Of a DNA stretch of 64,000 nucleotides, positions 51,291 to 64,000 are shown one piece after another. This DNA comes from Ypsolopha sequella (Eukaryota; Arthropoda; Insecta; Lepidoptera; Ypsolophidae): NCBI GenBank assembly GCA_934047225.1, contig CAKOHE010000073.1:5001-69000 (forward strand), written 5' to 3'. Within the stretch, counting starts at the first letter, position 1. Every line of letters begins with the position of its first letter. The notes under the pieces were generated by a model. The model was not told where the DNA came from, made no database searches, and was given only the letters and a program-made list of their open reading frames with translations. The position numbers and the translations under genes were made by a program.

Positions 51291-54200
51291 GTGTATTTTA
51301 ATACTTTATGAAACTGTCACATAAAGATGACAGGAGTGTTTTATTACTTTATGAAACTGTCACATAAAGATGACAGGAGTGTTTTAATACTTTATGAAAC
51401 TGTCACATAAAGATGACAGGAGTGTTTTAATACTTTATGAAACTGTCACATAAAGATGACAGGAGTGTTTTAATACTTCATGAAACTGTCACATAAAGAT
51501 GACAGGAGTGTTTTAATACTTCATGAAACTGTCACATAAAGATGACAGGAGTGTTTTATTACTTTATGAAACTGTCACATAAAGATGACAGGAGTGTTTT
51601 AATACTTTATGAAACTGTCACATAAAGATGACAGGAGTGTTTTATTACTTTATGAAACTGTCACATAAAGATGACAGGAGTGTTTTAATACTTCATGAAA
51701 CTGTCACATAAAGATGACAGGAGTGTTTTATTACTTTATGAAACTGTCACATAAAGATGACAGGAGTGTTTTAATACTTTATGAAACTGTCACATAAAGA
51801 TGACAGGAGTGTTTTAATACTTCATGAAACTGTCACATAAAGATGACAGGAGTGTTTTATTACTTTATGAAACTGTCACATAAAGATGACAGGAGTGTTT
51901 TAATACTTTATGAAACTGTCACATAAAGATGACAGGAGTGTTTTATTACTTTATGAAACTGTCACATAAAGATGACAGGAGTGTTTTAATACTTTATGAA
52001 ACTGTCACATAAAGATGACAGGAGTGTTTTAATACTTTATGAAACTGTCACATTAAGATGACAGGAGTGTTTTATTACTTTATGAAACTGTCACATAAAG
52101 ATGACAGGAGTGTTTTAATACTTTATGAAACTGTCACATAAAGATAACAGGAGTGTTTTAATACTTTATGAAACTGTCACATAAAGATGACAGGAGTGTT
52201 TTAATACTTTATGAAACTGTCACATAAAGATGAGAGGAGTGTTTTAATACTTTATGAAACTGTCACATAAAGATGACAGGAGTGTTTTAATACTTAATGA
52301 AACTGTCACATAAAGATGACAGGAGTGTTTTAATACTTAATGAAACTGTCACATAAAGATGACAGGAGTGTTTTAATACTTTATGAAACTGTCACATAAA
52401 GATGACAGGAGTGTTTTATTACTTTATGAAACTGTCACATAAAGATGACAGGAGTGTTTTAATACTTTATGAAACTGTCACATTAAGATGACAGGAGTGT
52501 TTTATTACTTAATGAAACTGTCACATAAAGATGACAGGAGTGTTTTAATACTTTATGAAACTGTCACATAAAGATGACAGGAGTGTTTTAATACTTTATG
52601 AAACTGTCAAATTAAGATGACAGGAGTGTTTTATTACTTTATGAAACTGTCACATAAAGATGACAGGAGTGTTTTAATACTTTATGAAACTGTCACATTA
52701 AGATGACAGGAGTGTTTTATTACTTTATGAAACTGTCACATAAAGATGACAGGAGTGTTTTAATACTTTATGAAACTGTCACATAAAGATAACAGGAGTG
52801 TTTTAATACTTTATGAAACTGTCACATAAAGATGACAGGAGTGTTTTAATACTTTATGAAACTGTCACATAAAGATGAGAGGAGTGTTTTAATACTTTAT
52901 GAAACTGTCACATAAAGATGACAGGAGTGTTTTAATACTTAATGAAACTGTCACATAAAGATGACAGGAGTGTTTTAATACTTAATGAAACTGTCACATA
53001 AAGATGACAGGAGTGTTTTAATACTTTATGAAACTGTCACATAAAGATGACAGGAGTGTTTTATTACTTTATGAAACTGTCACATAAAGATGACAGGAGT
53101 GTTTTAATACTTTATGAAACTGTCACATAAAGATGACAGGAGTGTTTTATTACTTTATGAAACTGTCACATAAAGATAACAGGAGTGTTTTAATACTTTA
53201 TGAAACTGTCACATAAAGATGACAGGAGTGTTTTAATACTTTATGAAACTGTCACATAAAGAAAACAGGAGTGTTTTAATACTTTATGAAACTGTCACAT
53301 AAAGATGACAGGAGTGTTTTAATACTTAATGAAACTGTCACATAAAGATGACAGGAGTGTTTTAATACTTAATGAAACTGTCACATAAAGATGACAGGAG
53401 TGTTTTAATACTTTATGAAACTGTCACATAAAGATGACAGGAGTGTTTTAATACTTTATGAAACTGTCACATACAGATGACAGGAGTGTTTTATTACTTT
53501 ATGAAACTGTCACATAAAGATGACAGGAGTGTTTTAATACTTTATGAAACTGTCACATACAGATGACAGGAGTGTTTTATTACTTAATGAAACTGTCACA
53601 TAAAGATGACAGGAGTGTTTTAATACTTTATGAAACTGTCACATAAAGATGACAGGAGTGTTTTATTACTTTATGAAACTGTCACATAAAGATGACAGGA
53701 GTGTTTTAATACTTTATGAAACTGTCACATACAGATGACAGGAGTGTTTTATTACTTTATGAAACTGTCACATAAAGATGACAGGAGTGTTTTATTACTT
53801 TATGAAACTGTCACATAAAGATGACAGGAGTGTTTTATTACTTTATGAAACTGTCACATAAAGATGACAGGAGTGTTTTAATACTTTATGAAACTGTCAC
53901 ATACAGATGACAGGAGTGTTTTATTACTTTATGAAACTGTCACATAAAGATGACAGGAGTGTTTTAATACTTTATGAAACTGTCACATAAAGATGACAGG
54001 AGTGTTTTATTACTTTATGAAACTGTCACATAAAGATGACAGGAGTGTTTTAATACTTTATGAAACTGTCACATACAGATGACAGGAGTGTTTTATTACT
54101 TTATGAAACTGTCACATAAAGATGACAGGAGTGTTTTAATACTTTATGAAACTGTCACATAAAGATGACAGGAGTGTTTTATTACTTTATGAAACTGTCA

Positions 54201-57200
54201 CATAAAGATGACAGGAGTGTTTTAATACTTTATGAAACTGTCACATACAGATGACAGGAGTGTTTTATTACTTTATGAAACTGTCACATAAAGATGACAG
54301 GAGTGTTTTAATACTTTATGAAACTGTCACATTAAGATGACAGGAGTGTTTTATTACTTTATGAAACTGTCACATAAAGATGACAGGAGTGTTTTAATAC
54401 TTTATGAAACTGTCACATAAAGATAACAGGAGTGTTTTAATACTTTATGAAACTGTCACATAAAGATGACAGGAGTGTTTTAATACTTTATGAAACTGTC
54501 ACATAAAGATGACAGGAGTGTTTTAATAGTTTATGAAACTGTCACATAAAGATGACAGGAGTGTTTTAATACTTAATGAAACTGTCACATAAAGATGACA
54601 GGAGTGTTTTAATACTTAATGAAACTGTCACATAAAGATGACAGGAGTGTTTTAATACTTTATGAAACTGTCACATAAAGATGACAGGAGTGTTTTAATA
54701 CTTTATGAAACTGTCACATACAGATGACAGGAGTGTTTTATTACTTTATGAAACTGTCACATAAAGATGACAGGAGTGTTTTAATACTTTATGAAACTGT
54801 CACATAAAGATGACAGGAGTGTTTTATTACTTTATGAAACTGTCACATAAAGATGACAGGAGTGTTTTAATACTTTATGAAACTGTCACATACAGATGAC
54901 AGGAGTGTTTTATTACTTTATGAAACTGTCACATTAAGATGACAGGAGTGTTTTATTACTTTATGAAATTGTCACATAAAGATGACAGGAGTGTTTTATT
55001 ACTTTATGAAACTGTCACATAAAGATGACAGGAGTGTTTTAATACTTTATGAAACTGTCACATACAGATGACAGGAGTGTTTTATTACTTTATGAAACTG
55101 TCACATAAAGATGACAGGAGTGTTTTAATACTTTATGAAACTGTCACATAAAGATAACAGGAGTGTTTTAATACTTTATGAAACTGTCACATAAAGATGA
55201 CAGGAGTGTTTTATTACTTTATGAAACTGTCACATAAAGATGACAGGAGTGTTTTAATAGTTTATGAAACTGTCACATAAAGATGACAGGAGTGTTTTAA
55301 TACTTAATGAAACTGTCACATAAAGATGACAGGAGTGTTTTAATACTTAATGAAACTGTCACATAAAGATGACGGGAGTGTTTTAATACTTTATGAAACT
55401 GTCACATAAAGATGACAGGAGTGTTTTATTACTTTATGAAACTGTCACATAAAGATGACAGGAGTGTTTTAATACTTTATGAAACTGTCACATAAAGATG
55501 ACAGGAGTGTTTTATTACTTTATGAAACTGTCACATAAAGATGACAGGAGTGTTTTAATACTTTATGAAACTGTCACATAAAGATGACAGGAGTGTTTTA
55601 ATACTTTATGAAACTGTCACATAAAGATGACAGGAGTGTTTTATTACTTTATGAAACTGTCACATAAAGATGACAGGAGTGTTTTAATACTTTATGAAAC
55701 TGTCACATAAAGATGACAGGAGTGTTTTAATACTTAATGAAACTGTCACATAAAGATGACAGGAGTGTTTTAATACTTAATGAAACTGTCACATAAAGAT
55801 GACGGGAGTGTTTTATTACTTTATGAAACTGTCACATAAAGATGACAGGAGTGTTTTAATACTTTATGAAACTGTCACATAAAGATGACAGGAGTGTTTT
55901 AATACTTTATGAAACTGTCACATAAAGATGACAGGAGTGTTTTAATACTTAATGAAACTGTCACATAAAGATGACAGGAGTGTTTTAATACTTAATGAAA
56001 CTGTCACATAAAGATGACGGGAGTGTTTTAATACTTTATGAAACTGTCACATAAAGATGACAGGAGTGTTTTAATACTTCATGAAACTGTCACATAAAGA
56101 TGACAGGAGTGTTTTAATACTTCATGAAACTGTCACATAAAGATGACAGGAGTGTTTTAATACTTTATGAAACTGTCACATAAAGATGACAGGAGTGTTT
56201 TAATACTTTATGAAACTGTCACATAAAGATGACAGGAGTGTTTTAATACTTTATGAAACTGTCACATAAAGATGACAGGAGTGTTTTATTACTTTATGAA
56301 ACTGTCACATAAAGATGACAGCAGTGTTTTAATACTTTATGAAACTGTCACATAAAGATGACAGGAGTGTTTTAATACTTTATGAAACTGTCACATAAAG
56401 ATGACAGGAGTGTTTTAATACTTTATGAAACTGTCACATAAAGATGAAAGGAGTGTTTTAATACTTTATGAAACTGTCACATAAATATGACAGGAGTATT
56501 TTAATACTTTATGAAACTGTCACATAAAGATGACAGGAGTGTTTTAATACTTTATGAAACTGTCACATAAAGATGACAGGAGTGTTTTAATACTTTATGA
56601 AACTGTCACATAAAGATGACAGGAGTGTTTTAATACTTTATGAAACTGTCACATAAAGATGACAGGAGTGTTTTATTACTTTATGAAACTGTCACATAAA
56701 GATGACAGGAGTGTTTTAATACTTTATGAAACTGTCACATAAAGATGACAGGAGTGTTTTAATACTTAATGAAACTGTCACATAAAGATGACAGGAGTGT
56801 TTTAATACTTAATGAAACTGTCACATAAAGATGACGGGAGTGTTTTAATACTTTATGAAACTGTCACATAAAGATGACAGGAGTGTTTTAATACTTCATG
56901 AAACTGTCACATAAAGATGACAGGAGTGTTTTAATACTTTATGAAACTGTCACATAAAGATGACAGGAGTGTTTTAATACTTTATGAAACTGTCACATAA
57001 AGATGACAGGAGTGTTTTAATACTTTATGAAACTGTCACATAAAGATGACAGGAGTGTTTTAATACTTAATGAAACTGTCACATAAAGATGACAGGAGTG
57101 TTTTAATACTTAATGAAACTGTCACATAAAGATGACGGGAGTGTTTTAATACTTTATGAAACTGTCACATAAAGATGACAGGAGTGTTTTAATACTTCAT

Positions 57201-59085
57201 GAAACTGTCACATAAAGATGACAGGAGTGTTTTAATACTTCATGAAACTGTCACATAAAGATGACAGGAGTGTTTTAATACTTTATGAAACTGTCACATA
57301 AAGATGACAGGAGTGTTTTAATACTTTATGAAACTGTCACATAAAGATGACAGGAGTGTTTTATACTTTATGAAACTGTCACATAAAGATGACAGGAGTG
57401 TTTTATTACTTTATGAAACTGTCACATAAAGATGACAGCAGTGTTTTAATACTTTATGAAACTGTCACATAAAGATGACAGGAGTGTTTTAATACTTTAT
57501 GAAACTGTCACATAAAGATGACAGGAGTGTTTTAATACTTTATGAAACTGTCACATAAAGATGAAAGGAGTGTTTTAATACTTTATGAAACTGTCACATA
57601 AATATGACAGGAGTATTTTAATACTTTATGAAACTGTCACATAAAGATGACAGGAGTGTTTTAATACTTTATGAAACTGTCACATAAAGATGACAGGAGT
57701 GTTTTAATACTTTATGAAACTGTCACATAAAGATGACAGGAGTGTTTTAATACTTTATGAAACTGTCACATAAAGATGACAGGAGTGTTTTATTACTTTA
57801 TGAAACTGTCACATAAAGATGACAGGAGTGTTTTAATACTTTATGAAACTGTCACATAAAGATGACAGGAGTGTTTTAATACTTAATGAAACTGTCACAT
57901 AAAGATGACAGGAGTGTTTTATTACTTAATGAAACTGTCACATAAAGATGACGGGAGTGTTTTAATACTTTATGAAACTGTCACATAAAGATGACAGGAG
58001 TGTTTTAATACTTCATGAAACTGTCACATAAAGATGACAGGAGTGTTTTAATACTTTATGAAACTGTCACATAAAGATGACAGGAGTGTTTTAATACTTT
58101 ATGAAACTGTCACATAAAGATGACAGGAGTGTTTTAATACTTTATGAAACTGTCACATAAAGATGACAGGAGTGTTTTATTACTTTATGAAACTGTCACA
58201 TAAAGATGACAGCAGTGTTTTAATACTTTATGAAACTGTCACATAAAGATGACAGGAGTGTTTTAATACTTTATGAAACTGTCACATAAAGATGACAGGA
58301 GTGTTTTAATACTTTATGAAACTGTCACATAAAGATGAAAGGAGTGTTTTAATACTTTATGAAACTGTCACATAAATATGACAGGAGTATTTTAATACTT
58401 TATGAAACTGTCACATAAAGATGACAGGAGTGTTTTAATACTTTATGAAACTGTCACATAAAGATGACAGGAGTGTTTTAATACTTTATGAAACTGTCAC
58501 ATAAAGATGACAGGAGTGTTTTAATACTTTATGAAACTGTCACATAAAGATGACAGGAGTGTTTTATTACTTTATGAAACTGTCACATAAAGATGACAGG
58601 AGTGTTTTAATACTTTATGAAACTGTCACATAAAGATGAAAGGAGTGTTTTAATACTTTATGAAACTGTCACATAAATATGACAGGAGTATTTTAATACT
58701 TTATGAAACTGTCACATAAAGATGACAGGAGTGTTTTAATACTTTATGAAACTGTCACATAAAGATGACAGGAGTGTTTTAATACTTTATGAAACTGTCA
58801 CATAAAGATGACAGGAGTTTTTTAATACTTTAAGAAACTGTCACATAAAGATGACAGGAGTGTTTTAATACTTTATGAAACTGTCACATAAAGATGACAG
58901 GAGTGTTTTAATACTTTATGAAACTGTCACATAAAGATGACAGGAGTGTTTTAATACTTTATGAAACTGTCACATAAAGATGACAGGAGTGTTTTTATAC
59001 TTTATGAAACTGTCACATAAAGATGACAGGAGTGTTTTAATACTTTATGAAACTGTCACATAAAGATGACAGGAGTGTTTTAATA
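51291..59085. repeat. 43-bp satellite, about 181 copies, hairpin in each unit
   Basis: Unit GTGTTTTAATACTTTATGAA followed by ACTGTCACATAAAGATGACA and GGA. Each unit holds a 6-bp inverted repeat CTGTCA-8 nt-TGACAG. Frequent variants: TTTATTAC for TTTAATAC; CATACAG, CATTAAG; ACTTCATG, ACTTAATG; GACGGG; GATAAC; and GAAAGG with AAATATGAC and AGTATTTT. Variant blocks recur at exact multiples of 43 bp, showing higher-order structure. Every frame has stops. One unit (about 57357) lacks 1 bp. Confidence 0.98.
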
Positions 59086-61683
59086 ATTCTAGATTATTAT
59101 TAAGGTTTGTGGCCGAGAGAATCTGGTATTGATCAGAAACAATCTCTTGACTATAGATTTGTGAAGTGAAGTATTATTTCTTAGAAAACTAAGTTTGACC
59201 TTTATGTAGGGTAAGTGATGTGTTTGAAGTGAGTGCTTTTGTTGTGAAAATCTGAGTAAAACCTTATGTGAGTTCGCAAATAGAAAGAATAATTTGAAAG
59301 TAATATTCTCTCAATTTAAATCAGAGATATTTCCATGTATTATTACTAAAAAAGTGTTTCAAATTCTGTAATAATTGTTTGATCAATTTTGCAGTAACCT
59401 TTCATAAAAATGGTTTATTTTGGTGAAGTCTTGCATCCAGTGAATTTATCTAGTATTGATTTTGCAACTAGAAAAAATAGTTTCGGGTCCATAGTTACTC
59501 ACTTATCGATTAGGGCAGACTTCAAGTTCATATTTTAATCCATTTAGAGTGGTTTTCATGATAAAGTGTTCAATGAGAAAAATCACATGATCAGCCTTAA
59601 ATAAAGTTGGTGATTTTGATATCGAAATTGTGAATTTCATAGATTCAGATAAAGCATTTTATTTTAAAATAAATAAAGCTTCAGTATATATGTACAAAGC
59701 TTAGTTTAAATAATTTTGGAATCATAAATTTCCTTATAAATTGGAAAGATTTCAATTATATAAATAGTTTGGAGAAAGGTTTGGTTATTGCGAGTTTGCA
59801 GTTTTGTTGGAGAAGGAATGTTTTCGAATTATAAATGAATTTACCTGAAAATAAAGGTATATTAGTAAAGATGAATTTATATTCGCCAGGAGACTAGAAT
59901 TTATAGCTCCTCTGTAGTCAAGCATAGCAGTACTACTATAGTCAACCTTATACTGAAATGGTTAAGGCGTCTATACTTCGTCAGGTGTGTGTAGATTCAT
60001 TTATTTGTTCGTCATATAGTAAAATCATACATAGCCGAGAGATAGCCTTAATAACGTTGAAAATTATTCTGAATCCAGGAAGTATGTAGATCGTATAGCT
60101 TTATTGCTGAAGTTTGTTTCTAAAAATAAAGGACATCTTCAAGCTCTTATAAAATTTAAGACAAGTAGTACAAGTCTTGGTTCAACAGAAGTAGTCCAGA
60201 ATTTGGTCTAGTTGAGTGCCTACTTAGCCCATACTATGGATCTGGGTCAGATAAATAGTGAGAAGCTACTATTTTGGTAAAAATGCCATACAAAATTATA
60301 AGACTTAACTATTTCTTTTTTGCACAAGTGAACAAATAAAATGTTCATGTTGCTATTTTAGTCAATATAATATCCGGCACAGACATAGTCTTAAATATTG
60401 TTCTAGATCCAAAATCATGGAAACCATTTCTATATCTAAGTTTATTTGAGAGATTTCTATAAAATGGATAAAATTCTAATGTAGATATTGGTACTTATCT
60501 GACTTGTCTTAAATATAACCAAGACGATTGTATTACAGAAGTTTTTACAATTTTGACTTGATAGAAGTTCTCTATTGAATAGTTAACAGAATGACTATAC
60601 GCTGAATATGAAAGTCTAAAAGAAATAATTTTATCTGAAACAGCTAGTCACTACTTGAGTAGATTTGTTAAGAGGCTGAATCATTGAATAGGACATGGTG
60701 CAACACGAGTGATTTCAATGTTTAGGGAAGCTCTGGATTTCTTGTTGGTTCTTTACCAGAGTTGTGTAGTCAGGGAACCAACATAGGCGCGTAAATTTAA
60801 AAATAAATAAATAAATCTTAAATTTTGAATTCAAAAAAAAGTATACACTAAAAAAAGTCAAAGGGGTATTCCACATCCAAGGGAAGGTACTTCTGAGAAG
60901 TTGCTAATATGGCTTACTTTGAGTCTCTATTTTATGACCAGATAATCACAGATGTAAGAATTTTACTCACTGTCCTATGGGCTTACTTGAAGATTGCCGA
61001 CTAAATAAGTTATTTTTCGTATAAAAGTATCTATCGAGTAATAAGTTTTACGACATACATAAAGGTCAGCTGTTAAAATATTATTCAGCTTTGATCATCA
61101 ATAAATTATTAAGTTTCAAACTCAGAAATACCTCATCTCATCCATCACCAATTATTGGTAGTGGTTATTAAAAATAATAATAATAATGTATTTTGTTCAT
61201 AACGTGGTCAAACAGAGTATTTACAGAACTTAGTGTGAAGTATCGTCTTAAGTAGCAGGTATAGTTTAACATAGTAAGTTCACAGTTGTACAGCCTCTTA
61301 AGAAGCTGACTGGTGCAGAATTGCTGCAGAGATTTGATTCACCTTTTATTATTTGTAATATTGATGAATTCCATATATTGGCTTAAGGTTAAACACTAGT
61401 GCCTGATTCTAAGTTTCCTGTCAATAGATGGCGCTGCGGTACTATAATTTGGTTTTTGTATTTAAAAATAGTAAATAAACAAAATATTTCGCTCCGTTGT
61501 ATTATGCGACAGTTTTAATGTGTTAATTATTTTATAAAGGCAGAATTGTGTCATTTTCTGTTGTATGTTTCTACATCGGGCCCAAACAATTTTAAAATTT
61601 GCAATTTTGTCGTAGCTATGCACGCACACATAAACAATGAATTTATATATAAAATAGTTGTTAATTTCAAGGCGCGATGTAGA
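59086..61683. other. Long AT-rich stretch, no supported gene
   Basis: About 2.6 kb without ORF of note or recognised element. Text is of even composition and lacks the simple repeats seen elsewhere; it might be a decayed element or intron. TATGGCGC-like CAATAGATGGCGCTGCGG at 61423 matches no tRNA. Confidence 0.5.
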
Positions 61684-61755
61684 GATTGATTGGTCTAATG
61701 GTTACATCTGTGGAATTTCGATCTGCTCGAGCAAGGATCGATCCCACATCACTAC
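61684..61755 (+). other. tRNA-like promoter remnant (SINE head or tRNA pseudogene)
   Basis: TGGTCTAATGG (61691) fits the tRNA A box and GGATCGATCCC (61735) the B box, at tRNA-like spacing. The acceptor ends (GATTGAT; CATCACT) pair poorly, so it is a pseudogene or SINE head. Confidence 0.45.
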
Positions 61756-62261
61756 AAATGTTTTCTTTTTCTATTTTTTTTGAATAATTTCAAAATTACC
61801 TACTTGTTTTTTATTTGATCCATCAAAATGATTATTTTCCATCAAATTCAAGAAAATTATTCGATGATGTGACTTTCTGAAGAATCATGTATGGTGTACT
61901 TACAATACATCCTTTCAAGCAAACTACTTTTAGATTGGAAAAAACATTGAATTATGGGAGAAACCCGCGAATTGAGAGAGATGATGTACCAAACTTTTTT
62001 TTTCTAAATTCATAATATTTACAGGTAATAAACAAATTATTTTACATAAATAATGCTGTTGATTTATGCAATGATATAAGCATAATAAGAGTATAATCAC
62101 ATTTTTATCGATTATAAAATCATACAAAAATAAAAAAGCTCTAATGAAGCTCTAATAAATTTTACGAACGAATGCTGCAATTTTTTAAAAAATACTAAAT
62201 AAACTAGCGCCATCTGTTAGAACCTATCATAACTTCGTCGTAACTGGGACGACTCCATCTC
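61756..62261. other. No supported gene
   Basis: AT-rich; short minus ORFs are not convincing. Confidence 0.5.
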
Positions 62262-62450
62262 GCTAAATAAGGTGACTGATTGATATTTTGAGTAGCCAAA
62301 TTCATACTGGAGACTCTCCTCGGGGTTGTTCTTGAACAACATAAACATAACATAATGCACTCTAATTTTCATAATACAATGCGTAAAAGTACATAGACCG
62401 GCTTGTAAGTAATCAGTATTACGGATCAATAACATATGCGAAATTAAAAA
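62262..62450. mobile_element. MITE family A, half-copy with insertion
   Basis: AAGGTGACTGATTGATATTT and CCAAATTCATACTGG, then TAAGTAATCAGTATTACGGATCAATAACA, align to the left half of copy 2, with about 80 bp of extra DNA in between. Confidence 0.6.
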
Positions 62451-62589
62451 AAAAAGTTTATCTAGGGGCAGAAAGAACGCTGTCCTCTCAGTCTTGCTTG
62501 AGATCAATAATCCGTCCAAGACAATTAGACAAATGGGCCAACTAATAATCGCCTCTGTCAAAAGGTAATAAAGTCTTCAGCATTCGTCT

Positions 62590-62990
62590 AATTAGTTTAG
62601 AAGTAAGTAGATTCAATCCCCGGTCGGGCGACATAATATATGTGCGTAGTATTTGTTCTTACTTACCACTTGCTGAACGGTGAAGGAAAACACTGTGAGG
62701 TAAACCTGCATGCCCTAAAACATGTATTTTTGTCCCCGAAGTACGGCAATATCTATAAACTGCCCAAGCTAATGAGACGAATAGACTTTATTGCCTTGTG
62801 ACTGAGGTGATTATTGGTTGGCCCGTTCATCTAATTGTTTTGGTCAGTATATACTTAAAAGTATAAAATAATGTTCGGTGAAATGCGGGTATACCGAGTG
62901 TGTTCTGTGATTTGCAATTCATAGCTCACACTCGGGAACACCTCTGACACCCCCTCGGGGATTCATGTCGTGACGATGTTGTTGTTGTAT
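62590..62990 (+). mobile_element. tRNA-derived SINE family F, decayed plus copy
   Basis: GATTCAATCCCCGGTCGGG (B box), CTTACCACTTGCTGAACGGT, CCTGCATGCCCTAAAACATG, then the hairpin CCGAGTGTG...CACACTCGG and CTGACACCCCCTCGGGGATT. The same modules are found at 12420-12765 and 43735-44240. Confidence 0.7.
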
Positions 62991-63037
62991 AAATCGCTGA
63001 ACTTACCGGGTCTTCATTATGAATTTGCCTGTATAAT

Positions 63038-63370
63038 AAGGTGAATAGGTGACTTTATTTTATATGACTAAATGCATACTGGAGACTTTATAAGTGATCA
63101 GATCAGTAACAAGGTTCGATTACCCGACTTTCTGTGAAATACAGAAAATACAATTTAGGCTTTCTATACTGAGTCCGGGTAGGCCATGAGTTTGTATAGG
63201 AAAACAAAAAATATTTTTCGTGTTTCGTAAAACGGGTCATTGAACCTTGATCTTGACGACTTATCGTGTCTCCAACAGCGATATAAATAAAAAAAATATT
63301 TATGATACTTTAAGTACATCACTGGTCTCCAATATAAATTTGGTCATATAAATCATAGTTACTTTATATA
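63038..63370. mobile_element. MITE family A, decayed copy
   Basis: Left half GTGACTTTATTTTATATGAC and ATGCATACTGGAGAC; right half CACTGGTCTCCAATATAAAT and AGTTACTTTATAT. A further scrap lies at 63400-63470 (GGCTTGGTAAGTAATCAGTG). Confidence 0.65.
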
Positions 63371-63470
63371 TATTTATAATATAAAATAATATATAAATTA
63401 ATACTCGAGGCTTGGTAAGTAATCAGTGTGACGAATTTCAAAAAATAAAATGTTAGTAGGGATTCGGTCT

Positions 63471-64000
63471 GTGTAGGGTCCGTGCTGAAAGATAGTAACT
63501 ACCTACTTACTTACTAGCCAAAATGTGGTACCTAAAACCTTTGCAATCGGAAACAAAAACGAACAAACGTAGCGAAAGCATACGATGTTAGTGTTGCCAT
63601 ACTCATACTCATTTATTGGTAAAAAACAAACTTATTAATAGAAAAACTTATTAATCTGACTGACCTAAAAATTCTGTACCATAGAAACAATATTTATACG
63701 AGTAAATAACTATGAAATCTATCAAGTACATCTATTTCTTATCTATTTCTATCTATTTTAGTACAGACGAAACTCACTGGAATGGCGGGGAGGTGCTGTA
63801 TTCCATTCCAAATCCCACATAACATCTTTAAAGGTTATGCAGGACTTTTATCAGTTCTGATTTTAGATATGCTTTGTAATAGCAACTAATTTCTATCTAT
63901 AAGATAATTTGATAACCTTTTGAAATTCTGATATTCTTCATCTCTTCCAATTTAATTGATTCATATTATAAAACCTAACTTAAGTAACTAAGACTTAGAT
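63471..64000. other. No supported gene
   Basis: AT-rich end of the window; an (TATTTCTATC)n-like run near 63730-63760. Nothing else recognised. Confidence 0.5.

Noticed and set aside
49083..59085. Telomere or standard centromere satellite
   Set aside because: Units do not match the insect telomere repeat TTAGG, and Lepidoptera are holocentric; there is no basis for a centromere call.

Overview
The window looks like nuclear DNA of a moth or butterfly (Lepidoptera): AT-rich, intron-like or intergenic sequence packed with transposable elements typical of that order. These include an R4/Dong-clade LINE sitting in a (TAA)n repeat, a Helitron with the lepidopteran 3' hairpin end, RTE- and Jockey/CR1-like LINE remnants, tRNA-derived SINEs, BEL/Pao and Gypsy LTR elements, hAT and mariner remnants and many MITEs. 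The organism call is inference from these families; no rRNA, mitochondrial or species-diagnostic gene is present.

Host genes are few. One is clear: an intronless short-chain dehydrogenase/reductase at 32370-33158 (+), with a TATA box and a poly(A) signal. A second is a candidate only: a CpG-rich promoter-like island (about 8150-8528) followed by a 76-nt coding exon (8529-8604, +) with an eh1-like repressor motif and a strong splice donor. Its other exons were not found here.

Layout. 1-5460: nested MITEs, a foldback element beside a 21-nt tRNA-Lys 3'-end complement, a dead mariner and a 55-bp minisatellite. 5800-7561: a LINE reverse transcriptase fragment split by 37 copies of a 37-bp repeat that arose from its own coding sequence. 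8150-8604: the candidate promoter and exon. 9250-13625: dispersed repeats, Helitron, SINEs, LINE remnants. 13671-18870: a full-length R4/Dong element with an intact 1188-codon ORF and two more 5'-truncated copies downstream in the same orientation, each ending in TAA repeats. 19000-22910: LINE ends and a 1.3-kb hAT element carrying a nested LINE. 23390-26741: a young BEL/Pao element with near-identical 525-bp LTRs and an internally deleted ORF. 27539-30815: MITEs. 32300-33450: the dehydrogenase gene. 33459-36526: a deleted Gypsy element inserted just after that gene's poly(A) signal. 36832-48635: foldbacks, LINE/SINE pieces, a hAT transposase pseudogene and a MITE with a 9-bp target duplication. 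49083-59085: 10 kb of two abutting satellites (about 123 x 18 bp, then about 181 x 43 bp) with higher-order structure. 59086-64000: AT-rich sequence with SINE and MITE remnants.

The genes do not form a pathway. The organising theme is repeat biology: elements inserting into elements, and tandem arrays growing from short units. All identities come from reading the sequence; no database search was run.
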